A DNA stretch of 22,984 nt, taken from NCBI GenBank assembly GCA_023426265.1, contig JAFABA010000002.1, positions 1 to 22,984 of the forward strand, written 5' to 3'. Below, piece after piece: positions 1-7,692 of this stretch. The first letter of the stretch is position 1. Each line of letters begins with the position of its first letter. Both the position numbers and the translations under genes were made by a program. The notes beneath the pieces are model-generated. The model did no database searches, was not told the origin of the DNA, and worked only from the letters and a program-made list of their open reading frames with translations. The DNA comes from Bacillota bacterium (GTDB taxonomy: Bacteria; Bacillota; Clostridia; Christensenellales; CAG-138).

Positions 1-744
1 CTGAATAAAGCTGCCTGCAGACAGTTTGCGGATGAGACGTCCAGCGAAACTGACGCTGACGCAGAAGAGCCGGCGATCGATTGGCTCAACGCCGCTGTTT
101 CCGTACAGACAAACGGGGCGGCCAAGCCCGTCGTTTCTAAGGTCGTCGGTATATTGCTTAAGGATGATGAAGGGCAGGAGCCGGCCGCATACATCAGCAT
201 AGCCTCCGCAAAGGCGCTGCTGCAGGCGGCCGGGCAGAGCACGGATTATATCGGGGCAAACGTGCGGATCGAAAACATCGGATACGCGGAGCATGTATCA
301 AGGGCAATCGCCAAGCTGGGTCTGAGCGTATCCTCTTTGAACAAGGATGTACAGATCAAATGGGATATGGAATTGAAGGAAATGACATATCTGATTTTGA
401 TAGGCGCTGTTTGCCTAATTAGCTCGTCGGCAATCATGATTGGCCGGATCAAGATATCCCGATTTGAACAGGAAGAGGCACTTGCCGCCCTGCGATGGAT
501 TGGAATGGAAGAAAAAGAGATAGCCCGGATATTCACCACTCAAGCCATATTGATCGTGTTGTCGGGTATCGCAGTCGGAATGATCGTGAGCGTGCTTGTT
601 CCTCCTTTTATATCGCCCAAAATGCAAGGCAGGACGGTTTTCTCATTGAGAATTCCATTCAGCGTCCTGGCTTCCTGTGCTGCCATATGCCTGATGGCAA
701 GTATCGTTCCAATTTGTATGTGGCAGCTGAAAAAGAAGGCTTAG
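1..744 (+). CDS. FtsX-like ABC transporter permease, C-terminal part
   Basis: The frame is open from base 1 to a TAG at 742-744, so this is the 3' end (about 247 codons) of a longer gene that starts outside the window. The visible part has an extracytoplasmic stretch, then three hydrophobic segments (about residues 127-148, 178-204 and 219-243). The segment ALRWIGMEEKEIARIFTTQA between the first two matches the conserved cytoplasmic loop of FtsX/MacB/LolC-type permeases (xxLxAxGxxxxxIxxxf). These proteins work with an ABC ATPase in peptide or lipoprotein export, antimicrobial-peptide resistance or cell-wall hydrolase control. The ATPase partner is not visible. A secreted NlpC/P60 peptidase gene follows by about 50 bp on the same strand. 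Functional linkage is possible but unproven. Confidence 0.8.
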   Translation: MNKAACRQFADETSSETDADAEEPAIDWLNAAVSVQTNGAAKPVVSKVVGILLKDDEGQEPAAYISIASAKALLQAAGQSTDYIGANVRIENIGYAEHVSRAIAKLGLSVSSLNKDVQIKWDMELKEMTYLILIGAVCLISSSAIMIGRIKISRFEQEEALAALRWIGMEEKEIARIFTTQAILIVLSGIAVGMIVSVLVPPFISPKMQGRTVFSLRIPFSVLASCAAICLMASIVPICMWQLKKKA

Positions 745-792
745 CTGCGCAAATTATTCGCTTCCAAGAATTTGAGATGGGTATCATTTATA

Positions 793-1686
793 ATGTTGAA
801 GAAATTCCGTTTTCTTATTACCTTGCTGGCCGTCACGCTCGGTATGGCGGCTTTTTCGTCTGCCGCCTACGCAGCCGATGAGGAAGTAGCGCCCACGTCA
901 ACCGCAACGTCCACGCCTTCCTCCATTCCTTATACGCTTATCAACAATGCTCTTTCACGGACCGCCTCGGAGAATCTCGGCACCGAAAAGCCGGAATTGT
1001 ACGGCATCTACATGCAGGCTCAGGATAACAAATCCTATCTGTCCGAAGGGAATATCTATGCTCACCCAGGAGAGTACACCGATTATGAGATCCCACCGGA
1101 GGCCCTTGCGGACGCAGACTTTGCTGCGTTGGTTGAGGAGGCAGAGAAATATCTGGGCTACCCCTATGTTTGGGGTGGCTCTAATCCATCTGAATCATTT
1201 GACTGCTCGGGCTTCGTATGCTGGGTGCTGAACAAATCCGGCACGGCCAACGTGGGAAGAACAAACGCGTACGGGCTGTACGGCATGTCCACGGTAATAC
1301 CTTCCGAAGAGGCGCAGCCCGGGGACCTGATCTTCTTCACTGGTGACCGGGCCGCGGAGATCGGCTACCCCGTCACCCATGTCGGCATCTATGTGGGTAA
1401 CGGCATGATGCTCCATTGTGCGAGCGGCGGCGTGCAGTATTCGTCCATCAGCACGCTCTACTGGACAAAGAACTTTTACGCCTTCGGCAGGGTGAACGGA
1501 TGCGAGAAGCCCATGGGTCACAAAATGAGGATTGCTGCCAAAATCAAGGTTGGCGATACGGTGGAACAATACCAGAGATTGTTTCCGGTATATTTTCTCG
1601 GCAAAGCCTCAGAACTTCCTTATGGAAGGTGCCAAGGTGCGGCTGTGAAAATCAGATTGAATATTGGCAGCCTCTGCTTAAAATGA
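793..1686 (+). CDS. Secreted NlpC/P60 (C40) cell-wall peptidase, conjugative-element type core
   Basis: This is probably a secreted peptidoglycan endopeptidase. The ATG at 793 is preferred over the TTG at 772 because it starts directly at a classic signal peptide (MLKKFRFLITLLAV...SSAAYA, cleavage near residue 27). A short Pro/Thr/Ser-rich linker follows, then the NlpC/P60 core (about residues 113-235). The core has the catalytic cysteine in SFDCSGFVCW, the histidine in THVGIYVGNG and a third polar residue in MLHCASGG. The YEIPPEALAD...YPYVWGGSNPS stretch and the YAFGR end closely resemble, from memory, the catalytic domain of CD1108-like hydrolases of Tn916/CTn-type conjugative elements, which normally carry a much longer N-terminal part. 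After YAFGRVNG comes a tail of about 60 residues that I do not recognise, perhaps read-through into unrelated DNA. The ribosome binding site is poor. Confidence 0.85.
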   Translation: MLKKFRFLITLLAVTLGMAAFSSAAYAADEEVAPTSTATSTPSSIPYTLINNALSRTASENLGTEKPELYGIYMQAQDNKSYLSEGNIYAHPGEYTDYEIPPEALADADFAALVEEAEKYLGYPYVWGGSNPSESFDCSGFVCWVLNKSGTANVGRTNAYGLYGMSTVIPSEEAQPGDLIFFTGDRAAEIGYPVTHVGIYVGNGMMLHCASGGVQYSSISTLYWTKNFYAFGRVNGCEKPMGHKMRIAAKIKVGDTVEQYQRLFPVYFLGKASELPYGRCQGAAVKIRLNIGSLCLK

Positions 1687-1852
1687 GCCTAATTTGTTCT
1701 TCCCAAACTTCGCATTATGATTCGCTGAAGGGTTAGCATCGGATTCATAATAGGCCGAAGGCTGCGCCATCCATCCAATTTTTCGCGTGTATCAGCACTG
1801 CCGGCAAGTTCTGCGTTAAAGGGGCTCAGATAGAGAGGCTGTCAGTCGGCCA
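1687..1852. other. Convergent intergenic region
   Basis: This gap lies between the + strand peptidase gene and the 3' end of the - strand catabolic cluster. It holds only a weak inverted repeat, ATTATGA with TCATAAT near 1713-1758. I see no long stem followed by a T-run, so I cannot support a terminator for the epimerase gene here. Confidence 0.4.
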
Positions 1853-2536
1853 TCAGGCTTGCGCCTGCATGGCGTCCAGCATCACCTGAGCGCACTCTTT
1901 GACGGATTTTTCCTTTAAAAAGAGGCCGGACGTCCCGCCTATGAGCATGCCCGCGCCATGCTGCACCAGCGTGGGAATGGTCTTTGCGTTCACATTGCCG
2001 TCCGCGCAGATGGGGGTATCGATGCCGTGTTCGTCCATCATCCGGCGGAGATTTGCCATCTTTAGAAATGCGGCGGGCTGTATCTGCTGCCCGGAAAAGC
2101 CGGGGTTTACGGTAAGCTTTATAATATACTCCGCTTGGCGGTAGGCTTCGAGCATCGTTTCGTCCGCATCGGTCTCGCTCCTGAGTGCCAACACGGGTTT
2201 TGCGCCGCATTTGCGCACCAGGTCAAACGCGCCTAGAATGTCATCCGTGCCTTCGGGATGCACGGCCACAAGGTCCGCACCCGCCTTTACGAACTGCTCA
2301 ATAAAATGTTTCGGCTCGTAGACGGCAAGATGCGCCTCGATGGGAAGCGTCGTATGCGGACGGATGGCCTCTAATAGGGGCAGCCCCAATATAATGCACC
2401 GGTTGAACCGCCCGTCTACCACGTCGAAATGCATAAAGTCTACCGGCGCCTGATGGATGCCCTCAAACTGCCGCTCCAGGTTGAACAAATCAAAACAGGA
2501 CACCGAAGCGCCCAAAACCATGCCGTGCTTGCTCAT
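1853..2536 (-). CDS. Ribulose-phosphate/allulose-6-phosphate 3-epimerase-like protein
   Basis: This is a 227-residue TIM-barrel protein of the ribulose-phosphate 3-epimerase superfamily, which epimerises C3 of ketose phosphates. An upstream ATG at 2551 exists, but AAGGAG at 2542-2547 is the ribosome binding site for the ATG at 2536, so the protein starts MSKHGMVLGAS. Family metal and catalytic residues are visible: S11, H36 and D38 in MHFDVVDGRF, H69 in IEAHLAV, and D179 in CADGNVN. The phosphate-binding loop is NPGFSGQ (144-150), followed by a GGTSGLF-type motif near the C-terminus. The family includes Rpe (pentose phosphate pathway) and AlsE (D-allulose-6-phosphate to fructose-6-phosphate). 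The catabolic setting with a ribose-type importer and sugar kinases favours an AlsE-like role, but the sequence alone cannot decide. It is the last gene of the cluster, 53 bp after the ROK-like gene. Confidence 0.88.
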   Translation of the reverse strand: MSKHGMVLGASVSCFDLFNLERQFEGIHQAPVDFMHFDVVDGRFNRCIILGLPLLEAIRPHTTLPIEAHLAVYEPKHFIEQFVKAGADLVAVHPEGTDDILGAFDLVRKCGAKPVLALRSETDADETMLEAYRQAEYIIKLTVNPGFSGQQIQPAAFLKMANLRRMMDEHGIDTPICADGNVNAKTIPTLVQHGAGMLIGGTSGLFLKEKSVKECAQVMLDAMQAQA

Positions 2537-2589
2537 GCATGCTCCTTCCATTCTAAAAAGCTGTAATTCTATTTCTTCCGCTCCGCCGT

Positions 2590-4419
2590 TTAGCAGCGCA
2601 GCAGCAAGGCTCCCGTTTGATTCTGCCGCGCAAGCAGCGCGCGGTTTGCGATGTATGCGCTGCCGATGGCAACGTTGAAGTTTCGCTGCTGCGGTGTCAT
2701 TTTTTTGAGCAGGGGGGATGTGACGGTGTTTTCATCTAGACGAAGCACCTCATAGCTTGGGTTGTGCGCGCGCAGGCCTTCGCGGATCAGGCGGAACGCC
2801 GCGTCGCACGCCACAAGCCCGCCGCTCAATAGCCGCGTCAACGTGATTTCCGGGAACGTCAACCTTCCCTGGTCCATCAGCACGCCCAGCGCCTTGCCCA
2901 TGGTTCGGAAAGCGTAGGCCACCTGTTCGTTGCCGCCTTCCAATAACCAAATCAAATATTTGGTCAGTTCCGAGCGCTTATCCACCGGATGCATGGGCAC
3001 GCGCAGCGTTTTCCCGCCTTCGGAATACATGAGCAGGCCGCGTTCCACCAAAGAATCAAACAGCGGGCGGTTCTCCTCACACATTTTTGTGACCGCCATG
3101 CGAAAAAGGCCGAGCTGGGAAATATATTTTTGTACCGTACCGGGGATGCCGGTGTTGAGGTTCTGCGTACTCCGCACGTCGCCCGCCTCATATTGCGCAT
3201 ACCCGAGGTTCCCAAGATCGATCACATGCTGGTAGCCTTCGAGCGGAATATTTTGTATGGTGCCCGCGCGGGAAATAAAACCCGTGCCCATCTCGGTGCC
3301 GATGGTATGGGCGAACATGCCGTTTTCATCGATGATGCTTTCGGGCAAAAACGCCTGCTCCACGGAAATAATGAACGAAGCCGCGTTGCCGTCGTTGAGT
3401 ACGATGACGAGGCCATCTTCCTTTATGTATTCCTTTGCAAAGGTATCAAGCTCCGAGGTTTTCAAGAACTCCGTCTCGTAATCCGTTTCCGGGTTATTCC
3501 GCAGGCCAAGTTGCTTGTAGCTTTCCCCGCCCGCAACCTTGTTGTTGACCACAATATCAGGGAAGCCGATCACCACCGCATCAAAGAAGCGCTTGCCCTT
3601 CGTGTTGGATTCGAGCGCTTGGACGGCTTCCAACAGTGTTTCATACGCAGCAGCGGGCTTCAATACATCCAGATACCCTGTCATGCATTCCCCACGCTTT
3701 AAGCAGGCCGTGTACGCGTTGAGAAAACGCAGCATCAGCAGAATGGGTGCGTTCATTTGATCCGCATAGCGGAACGCGGTGGGGTACCATTGATATTCTT
3801 TCAGTACGGCGATTTCCCCATCGAGCACCACCGCGCCCTTGATGGAATTGCCGCCGATATCCAGCGAGCAAATGCATTTTCCCTCCAGTTCCGTTGCGGA
3901 ACGGCGTAGTAGTGTTAGCTGCTCCTCCATATTTTCCGGGCAGAATATTTTATACAGCCTGCCGCTTTCGGGCCTTTGAAACGCGCTGATTTCCTGAATG
4001 CGCATGGAGAAGTTGGGAAAACTCAGGAACCGGTTCATGCGGTTGATATAATTGATGTATACGCCATAGCCCTTGCGGTAATTGTTGGGCGAGTCTAAGT
4101 CAAACCGTTCGATCGCGCGCGCTACGATGCCGTAGAGAAGGGCGTCGCCCGTATCAAAGCAAATGTCGAGTGAAATGCCGCCGAATGTGACAAGCATGTT
4201 GTCCATCATTGCAAGCAGGTATGTTTCATACAGCGCAACGTTTCCGGCAATTTCGCCTGAAAGCGGAAAAGGCAGAGAAAGCTCACGGTATTCCCCCGTA
4301 TCCGTAATGGTAAGGTATAAAAGCACCACCTGCTTTCGTTCTTCGGGCAGGCGGTTGAGCATTTCCTGCAACTCCGAAATATAGAGCGGCGCGTGCGTGT
4401 ATGTTTGCCAGTCGTTCAT
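2590..4419 (-). CDS. ROK-like ASKHA-fold protein with long N-terminal extension
   Basis: This 609-residue protein has a C-terminal sugar-kinase-like (ROK/ASKHA) half. The phosphate-1 loop is LDIGGNSIKGAVV (186-198). The NDGNAA motif (342-347) carries the aspartate (D343) expected as catalytic base in ROK kinases. GTEMGTGF (374-381) resembles the ROK second glycine motif. The usual ROK zinc motif CxCGxxGC is absent. Residues 1-180 form an extension I do not recognise; it does not look like the winged helix of ROK repressors. ROK kinases are about 300 residues, so this is roughly twice the norm. The start ATG overlaps the activase stop as ATGA (4416-4419), with GGAG upstream, implying translational coupling. 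It could be the sugar kinase of the pathway or a regulator-like homologue. Confidence 0.7.
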   Translation of the reverse strand: MNDWQTYTHAPLYISELQEMLNRLPEERKQVVLLYLTITDTGEYRELSLPFPLSGEIAGNVALYETYLLAMMDNMLVTFGGISLDICFDTGDALLYGIVARAIERFDLDSPNNYRKGYGVYINYINRMNRFLSFPNFSMRIQEISAFQRPESGRLYKIFCPENMEEQLTLLRRSATELEGKCICSLDIGGNSIKGAVVLDGEIAVLKEYQWYPTAFRYADQMNAPILLMLRFLNAYTACLKRGECMTGYLDVLKPAAAYETLLEAVQALESNTKGKRFFDAVVIGFPDIVVNNKVAGGESYKQLGLRNNPETDYETEFLKTSELDTFAKEYIKEDGLVIVLNDGNAASFIISVEQAFLPESIIDENGMFAHTIGTEMGTGFISRAGTIQNIPLEGYQHVIDLGNLGYAQYEAGDVRSTQNLNTGIPGTVQKYISQLGLFRMAVTKMCEENRPLFDSLVERGLLMYSEGGKTLRVPMHPVDKRSELTKYLIWLLEGGNEQVAYAFRTMGKALGVLMDQGRLTFPEITLTRLLSGGLVACDAAFRLIREGLRAHNPSYEVLRLDENTVTSPLLKKMTPQQRNFNVAIGSAYIANRALLARQNQTGALLLRC

Positions 4420-5315
4420 GTTTTTTCTCCCTTTTTGACGCGGCCCGCAAGCGCTTCGAACCGCTGCATGCGTTCCTTGGGAAATGCGCGCGCTTCCTCA
4501 TTGAAAAACGGCAGGTTCATGAGCTTGTACTTGGAGCCCGCAAGCGAATTGTAATTGATGAGCTCGATCGGAAGCTCCGGGTTGACCTCCCGCACAAACG
4601 CCGCGATGGCCGCCACATTTTCTTCTGTGGCCGTGATATCCGGTATCAGCGGCACGCGTATGAGAATATCCTTGCCCGTGGCCGCGAGTGTACGGAAATT
4701 CTCCAAAATCGGCTTGTTGGAAACGCCGGTATATTGCCTGTGCTTCGCGTCGTCCATCAGCTTGATGTCCACCAGAAAGTGGTCCACATACGGGATGATC
4801 TCCTTCAGCGCGTCCCACGACGCGTACATACATGTTTCCACGCAGGTGTCGATCCCGTGCGCTTTTAGCTTTTCGAGCACGCTTTTCACAAACGCGTGCT
4901 GCCGGAGCGGCTCGCCGCCGGAGAATGTCACGCCGCCGCCGGAGACTTCATAAAAGAGTTGATCCTTCAATAGGATATCCACAAGCTCCGTATCCTCCAC
5001 CATTTGGTCGATCCGCTGGATCGCCTGGGAAGGGCAGGCGTGTATGCACTCGTCGCAGAATACGCACTTGCTTTTATCGATGATGAGATCGCCGTTCTCG
5101 TTTGCGGAAATCGCCCCGTAGCGGCAGGTCTTGATACATGTGCCGCAGTGGATGCAGCGCTCGCGCTTCACCCAGATATCCGGCCCGGGCTTCATGCCCT
5201 CCGGGTTGTGGCACCAGATGCAGCTTAAAGGGCAGCCCTTTAAAAATACCGTCGTGCGGATGCCCGGCCCGTCGTGCAGGGCAAATCGCTTGATGTCGTA
5301 CAGTTCCCCAACCAT
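4416..5315 (-). CDS. Glycyl-radical enzyme activating enzyme (radical SAM, PflA family)
   Basis: This 299-residue activase uses S-adenosylmethionine and a [4Fe-4S] cluster to abstract hydrogen from the glycine of its partner enzyme, here the gene immediately upstream. The CX3CX2C radical-SAM motif is GCPLSCIWCHNPE (C28, C32, C35). An inserted two-cluster ferredoxin domain has C54/C57/C60/C64 and C84/C87/C90/C94, as in activases of eliminase-type glycyl radical enzymes and unlike the shorter classical PflA. FSGGEPLRQ is the SAM-binding GGE motif. The ATG follows directly on the TAA of the glycyl radical enzyme gene (TAAATG), and the stop overlaps the next gene start, so three proteins are probably coupled in translation. 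Like its partner it should be oxygen-sensitive and cytosolic. Confidence 0.95.
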   Translation of the reverse strand: MVGELYDIKRFALHDGPGIRTTVFLKGCPLSCIWCHNPEGMKPGPDIWVKRERCIHCGTCIKTCRYGAISANENGDLIIDKSKCVFCDECIHACPSQAIQRIDQMVEDTELVDILLKDQLFYEVSGGGVTFSGGEPLRQHAFVKSVLEKLKAHGIDTCVETCMYASWDALKEIIPYVDHFLVDIKLMDDAKHRQYTGVSNKPILENFRTLAATGKDILIRVPLIPDITATEENVAAIAAFVREVNPELPIELINYNSLAGSKYKLMNLPFFNEEARAFPKERMQRFEALAGRVKKGEKT

Positions 5316-7682
5316 TTATAACCCATATTCCGTTCTAGCTATGATCTCGTCCTGCAGCTTTTCCGCAAGATCTACGTAGTTTGCCGTGTAACCCGCCACG
5401 CGCACCAGCAGGTGGCGGTATTGTTCGGGGTTCTTCTTTGCAGCAAACAAGTCCGCCTTGTTTACCACATTGAATTGGATGTGGTTGATTTTGAGCGCGA
5501 TGAACCCGCGGATGAGCGCCACAAATTTCATTACGCCCTCCTCGGTGGAAAACAGTTCTGGCGCGAACTTGGCGTTCAAAAGCGAACCGTTTCCCGCATT
5601 TTTGGAGTTGATGCGCGCAACCGAGTTTAAGAGCGCCGTAGGCCCGTTCTGGTCCCTGCCGTATACGGCGGAAAGCCCGCCGTCCGCAAGCGGTTCCCCG
5701 CTCCGCCGTCCATCCGGGGTAGCCGCGACGTTTGCACCCATGGGCACATGCGCGGAAACGGTATACAGCCCCAACGTGTACTCCCCGCCGCGATAGTTTT
5801 TGTAACGGTGGATTTCATCTAAGAAAAATTCCACCCACCGGTTGCCGATCCCATCCACCCACTCCACATCGTTGCCGTACTTGGGCGCGTGGGTGAGCAT
5901 CTTCTGCCGAAGCGGCTCATCCGGGTAATTGTGTTGCAAAGCTTCCATCAGCTCGTTTGCCGAGACCTCGCGGGTATCATACACGAGGTGCTTGATTGCC
6001 GCCATACTGTCCGCAAGATTGGCAATTTGGATCACCTGTATGCCGGACATATTGTAATGCGCGCCGCCTGCCGTCACGTCCACGCCTGCTTCCATACAAT
6101 CGTCCACTACGCTTGAAAGGAACGCAGTGGGCATGCATTCCTTGTGGAACCGCTCCACAATTTCGAGGCCCGTGACCATTTTGCCAATAAAGTATTTGAG
6201 CTGCGCGGCATATGCCTGCTCCAGCGCTTCAAACGACGCGAAGTCCTTCAACGTGCCCAACTTAAGACCCATCTGCTTGCCCGTCTGCATGCAGACGCCG
6301 TCGTTGAGCGTCAACTCCAGCGCTTTTACCATGTTGAACATGGCCGCGTCGCTGAAACCAAGCGCGCTGCCGTGGGTGCTGATTTCCACACACCCCACCA
6401 CAGCGTAATTAACGGCGTCCTCTTTTTGATATCCGGCCGCGAGCAGCGCGGGGATGATGCCCTCATCGTTAAAGAGCTGCGGCATGCCCGTGCCTACGCC
6501 GATCACTTCGGCCACGCGGCGCAGGTACAAATCCGATGAGCCCTTGTAGACGCGCGCGGAAAGGTTGGGCTGGCGCAGGCGCACCGTTTCCTGCGTGCGT
6601 AAAAAGAGATAACTCAGCTCGTTGACTGCCTCCGTTCCATCCGGGTTTTGGCCGCCAATTGCGATATTGAAGCCGATGGGGAAGCCCGCAAAGAACTCTG
6701 CGCTCTTTGCGTTGCGCAGGTATACGATCTCATTGAATTTGATGAACATGGCCTGCGTGAGCTCCAGCGCCTCGGCCACCGTAAGATCGCCGCTTTCGAT
6801 ATCCTTTTGATAATACGGGTATAGGTATTGGTCCGCGCGCCCCGGGGAGAAAGAGGAGGCGTTTGATTCCATCTGCAAAATCGCAAACAGGAACCAGAGG
6901 GACTGCACCGCCTCTCGGTAGGTGGACGCGGGCGCTTTTGCGACGGTCGCGCATGTTTGTTCTATCGCAAGGTAATCCTGCTTTACAGCGCCTTCCGATT
7001 TTTCAGCCAAAGAGGCCGCAAGCTCCGCATACCGTTCCATAAAGCGGATGGCCCCGCGCAGCACGATGCAAACGGTTTGGTAGAACTCTTTTTTTTCCTC
7101 CGGCGCTACGGCAAACTGCTCTTCCGCCTCTTTCAGCAAGCCCGCAGGGCCGCATGTGAGCCATTTTTTCGCGTCCGGGCAGATATGGCCCTGCGCGTGG
7201 TCCTTCTGGTTGAGCTTTCCCACCACTTCCAGCATGGCAACATCTGCGGGAAGCTTAGCGTCGATGTTCGCCTCCAGCGTCTTCCCATGCCAGAAGGGGA
7301 CGAGCACGTCATAAAAATATGCCCGGTCTTCCGGGCGCACCAAAAACTTGTCCTGAGGGCGGGCGGGGAGTGTATCGATCTCTTTTTCCAGCCAGTTGAT
7401 GCCACCCTCTGGAAAGACTACGCCCGCGCCCGATTGCGCGGTGCGGTTGCCTACGATCAGCTCGCCTTCCTGGATGATGATCGCAAGATTGTGCAGTGCC
7501 GCGTCAAGCGCCAGCGCGCGTTTCATGGGAATGGATAGTTCCGGATTGCTGCGGTAAACCTCCGTGATGATTTTTGCCTGCTCTATGGAGACATAGCGCG
7601 GCGCATCGAGCATTTCCTGCCGCAGCTTTTGGATGCGGGCGGATGCGCCTATTCCATTGAGTTCGTTTACAAAGCGTTCCAT
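5316..7682 (-). CDS. Glycyl radical enzyme, GCVE dehydratase/lyase type
   Basis: This is a full-length glycyl radical enzyme of 788 residues. The ATG at 7682 has GGAGGG just upstream and sits 10 nt after the deoR stop; the longer open frame to 7892 only overlaps deoR. The radical glycine lies in RVAGY (G764), followed by the usual LQDEIIARTE end. The active-site thiyl cysteine is C431 in GCVEISTHG, with E433 as the expected general base. Pyruvate formate-lyase has adjacent cysteines instead, so this is not a true formate acetyltransferase. QGHICPD (164-170) and SPGRADQYLYPYY (279-291) match conserved substrate-pocket regions of dehydratase-type members. From memory the GCVE region resembles the E. 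coli YbiW/PflD group, reported to open anhydrohexitol phosphates. The substrate here is unknown. Automatic annotation may wrongly say formate C-acetyltransferase. Confidence 0.95.
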   Translation of the reverse strand: MERFVNELNGIGASARIQKLRQEMLDAPRYVSIEQAKIITEVYRSNPELSIPMKRALALDAALHNLAIIIQEGELIVGNRTAQSGAGVVFPEGGINWLEKEIDTLPARPQDKFLVRPEDRAYFYDVLVPFWHGKTLEANIDAKLPADVAMLEVVGKLNQKDHAQGHICPDAKKWLTCGPAGLLKEAEEQFAVAPEEKKEFYQTVCIVLRGAIRFMERYAELAASLAEKSEGAVKQDYLAIEQTCATVAKAPASTYREAVQSLWFLFAILQMESNASSFSPGRADQYLYPYYQKDIESGDLTVAEALELTQAMFIKFNEIVYLRNAKSAEFFAGFPIGFNIAIGGQNPDGTEAVNELSYLFLRTQETVRLRQPNLSARVYKGSSDLYLRRVAEVIGVGTGMPQLFNDEGIIPALLAAGYQKEDAVNYAVVGCVEISTHGSALGFSDAAMFNMVKALELTLNDGVCMQTGKQMGLKLGTLKDFASFEALEQAYAAQLKYFIGKMVTGLEIVERFHKECMPTAFLSSVVDDCMEAGVDVTAGGAHYNMSGIQVIQIANLADSMAAIKHLVYDTREVSANELMEALQHNYPDEPLRQKMLTHAPKYGNDVEWVDGIGNRWVEFFLDEIHRYKNYRGGEYTLGLYTVSAHVPMGANVAATPDGRRSGEPLADGGLSAVYGRDQNGPTALLNSVARINSKNAGNGSLLNAKFAPELFSTEEGVMKFVALIRGFIALKINHIQFNVVNKADLFAAKKNPEQYRHLLVRVAGYTANYVDLAEKLQDEIIARTEYGL

Positions 7683-7692
7683 ATGCCCTCCG

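Noticed and set aside
1713..1758. Inverted repeat ATTATGA/TCATAAT as a terminator
   Set aside because: It has only 7 A/T-rich pairs, a loop of about 30 nt and no U-tract.
2930..3702. Several + strand open frames opposite the ROK-like gene
   Set aside because: They are antisense shadows without ribosome sites or recognisable domains.
5316..7682. Reading the glycyl radical enzyme as pyruvate formate-lyase
   Set aside because: It lacks the adjacent cysteine pair and has GCVE instead; the activase is the two-ferredoxin type.
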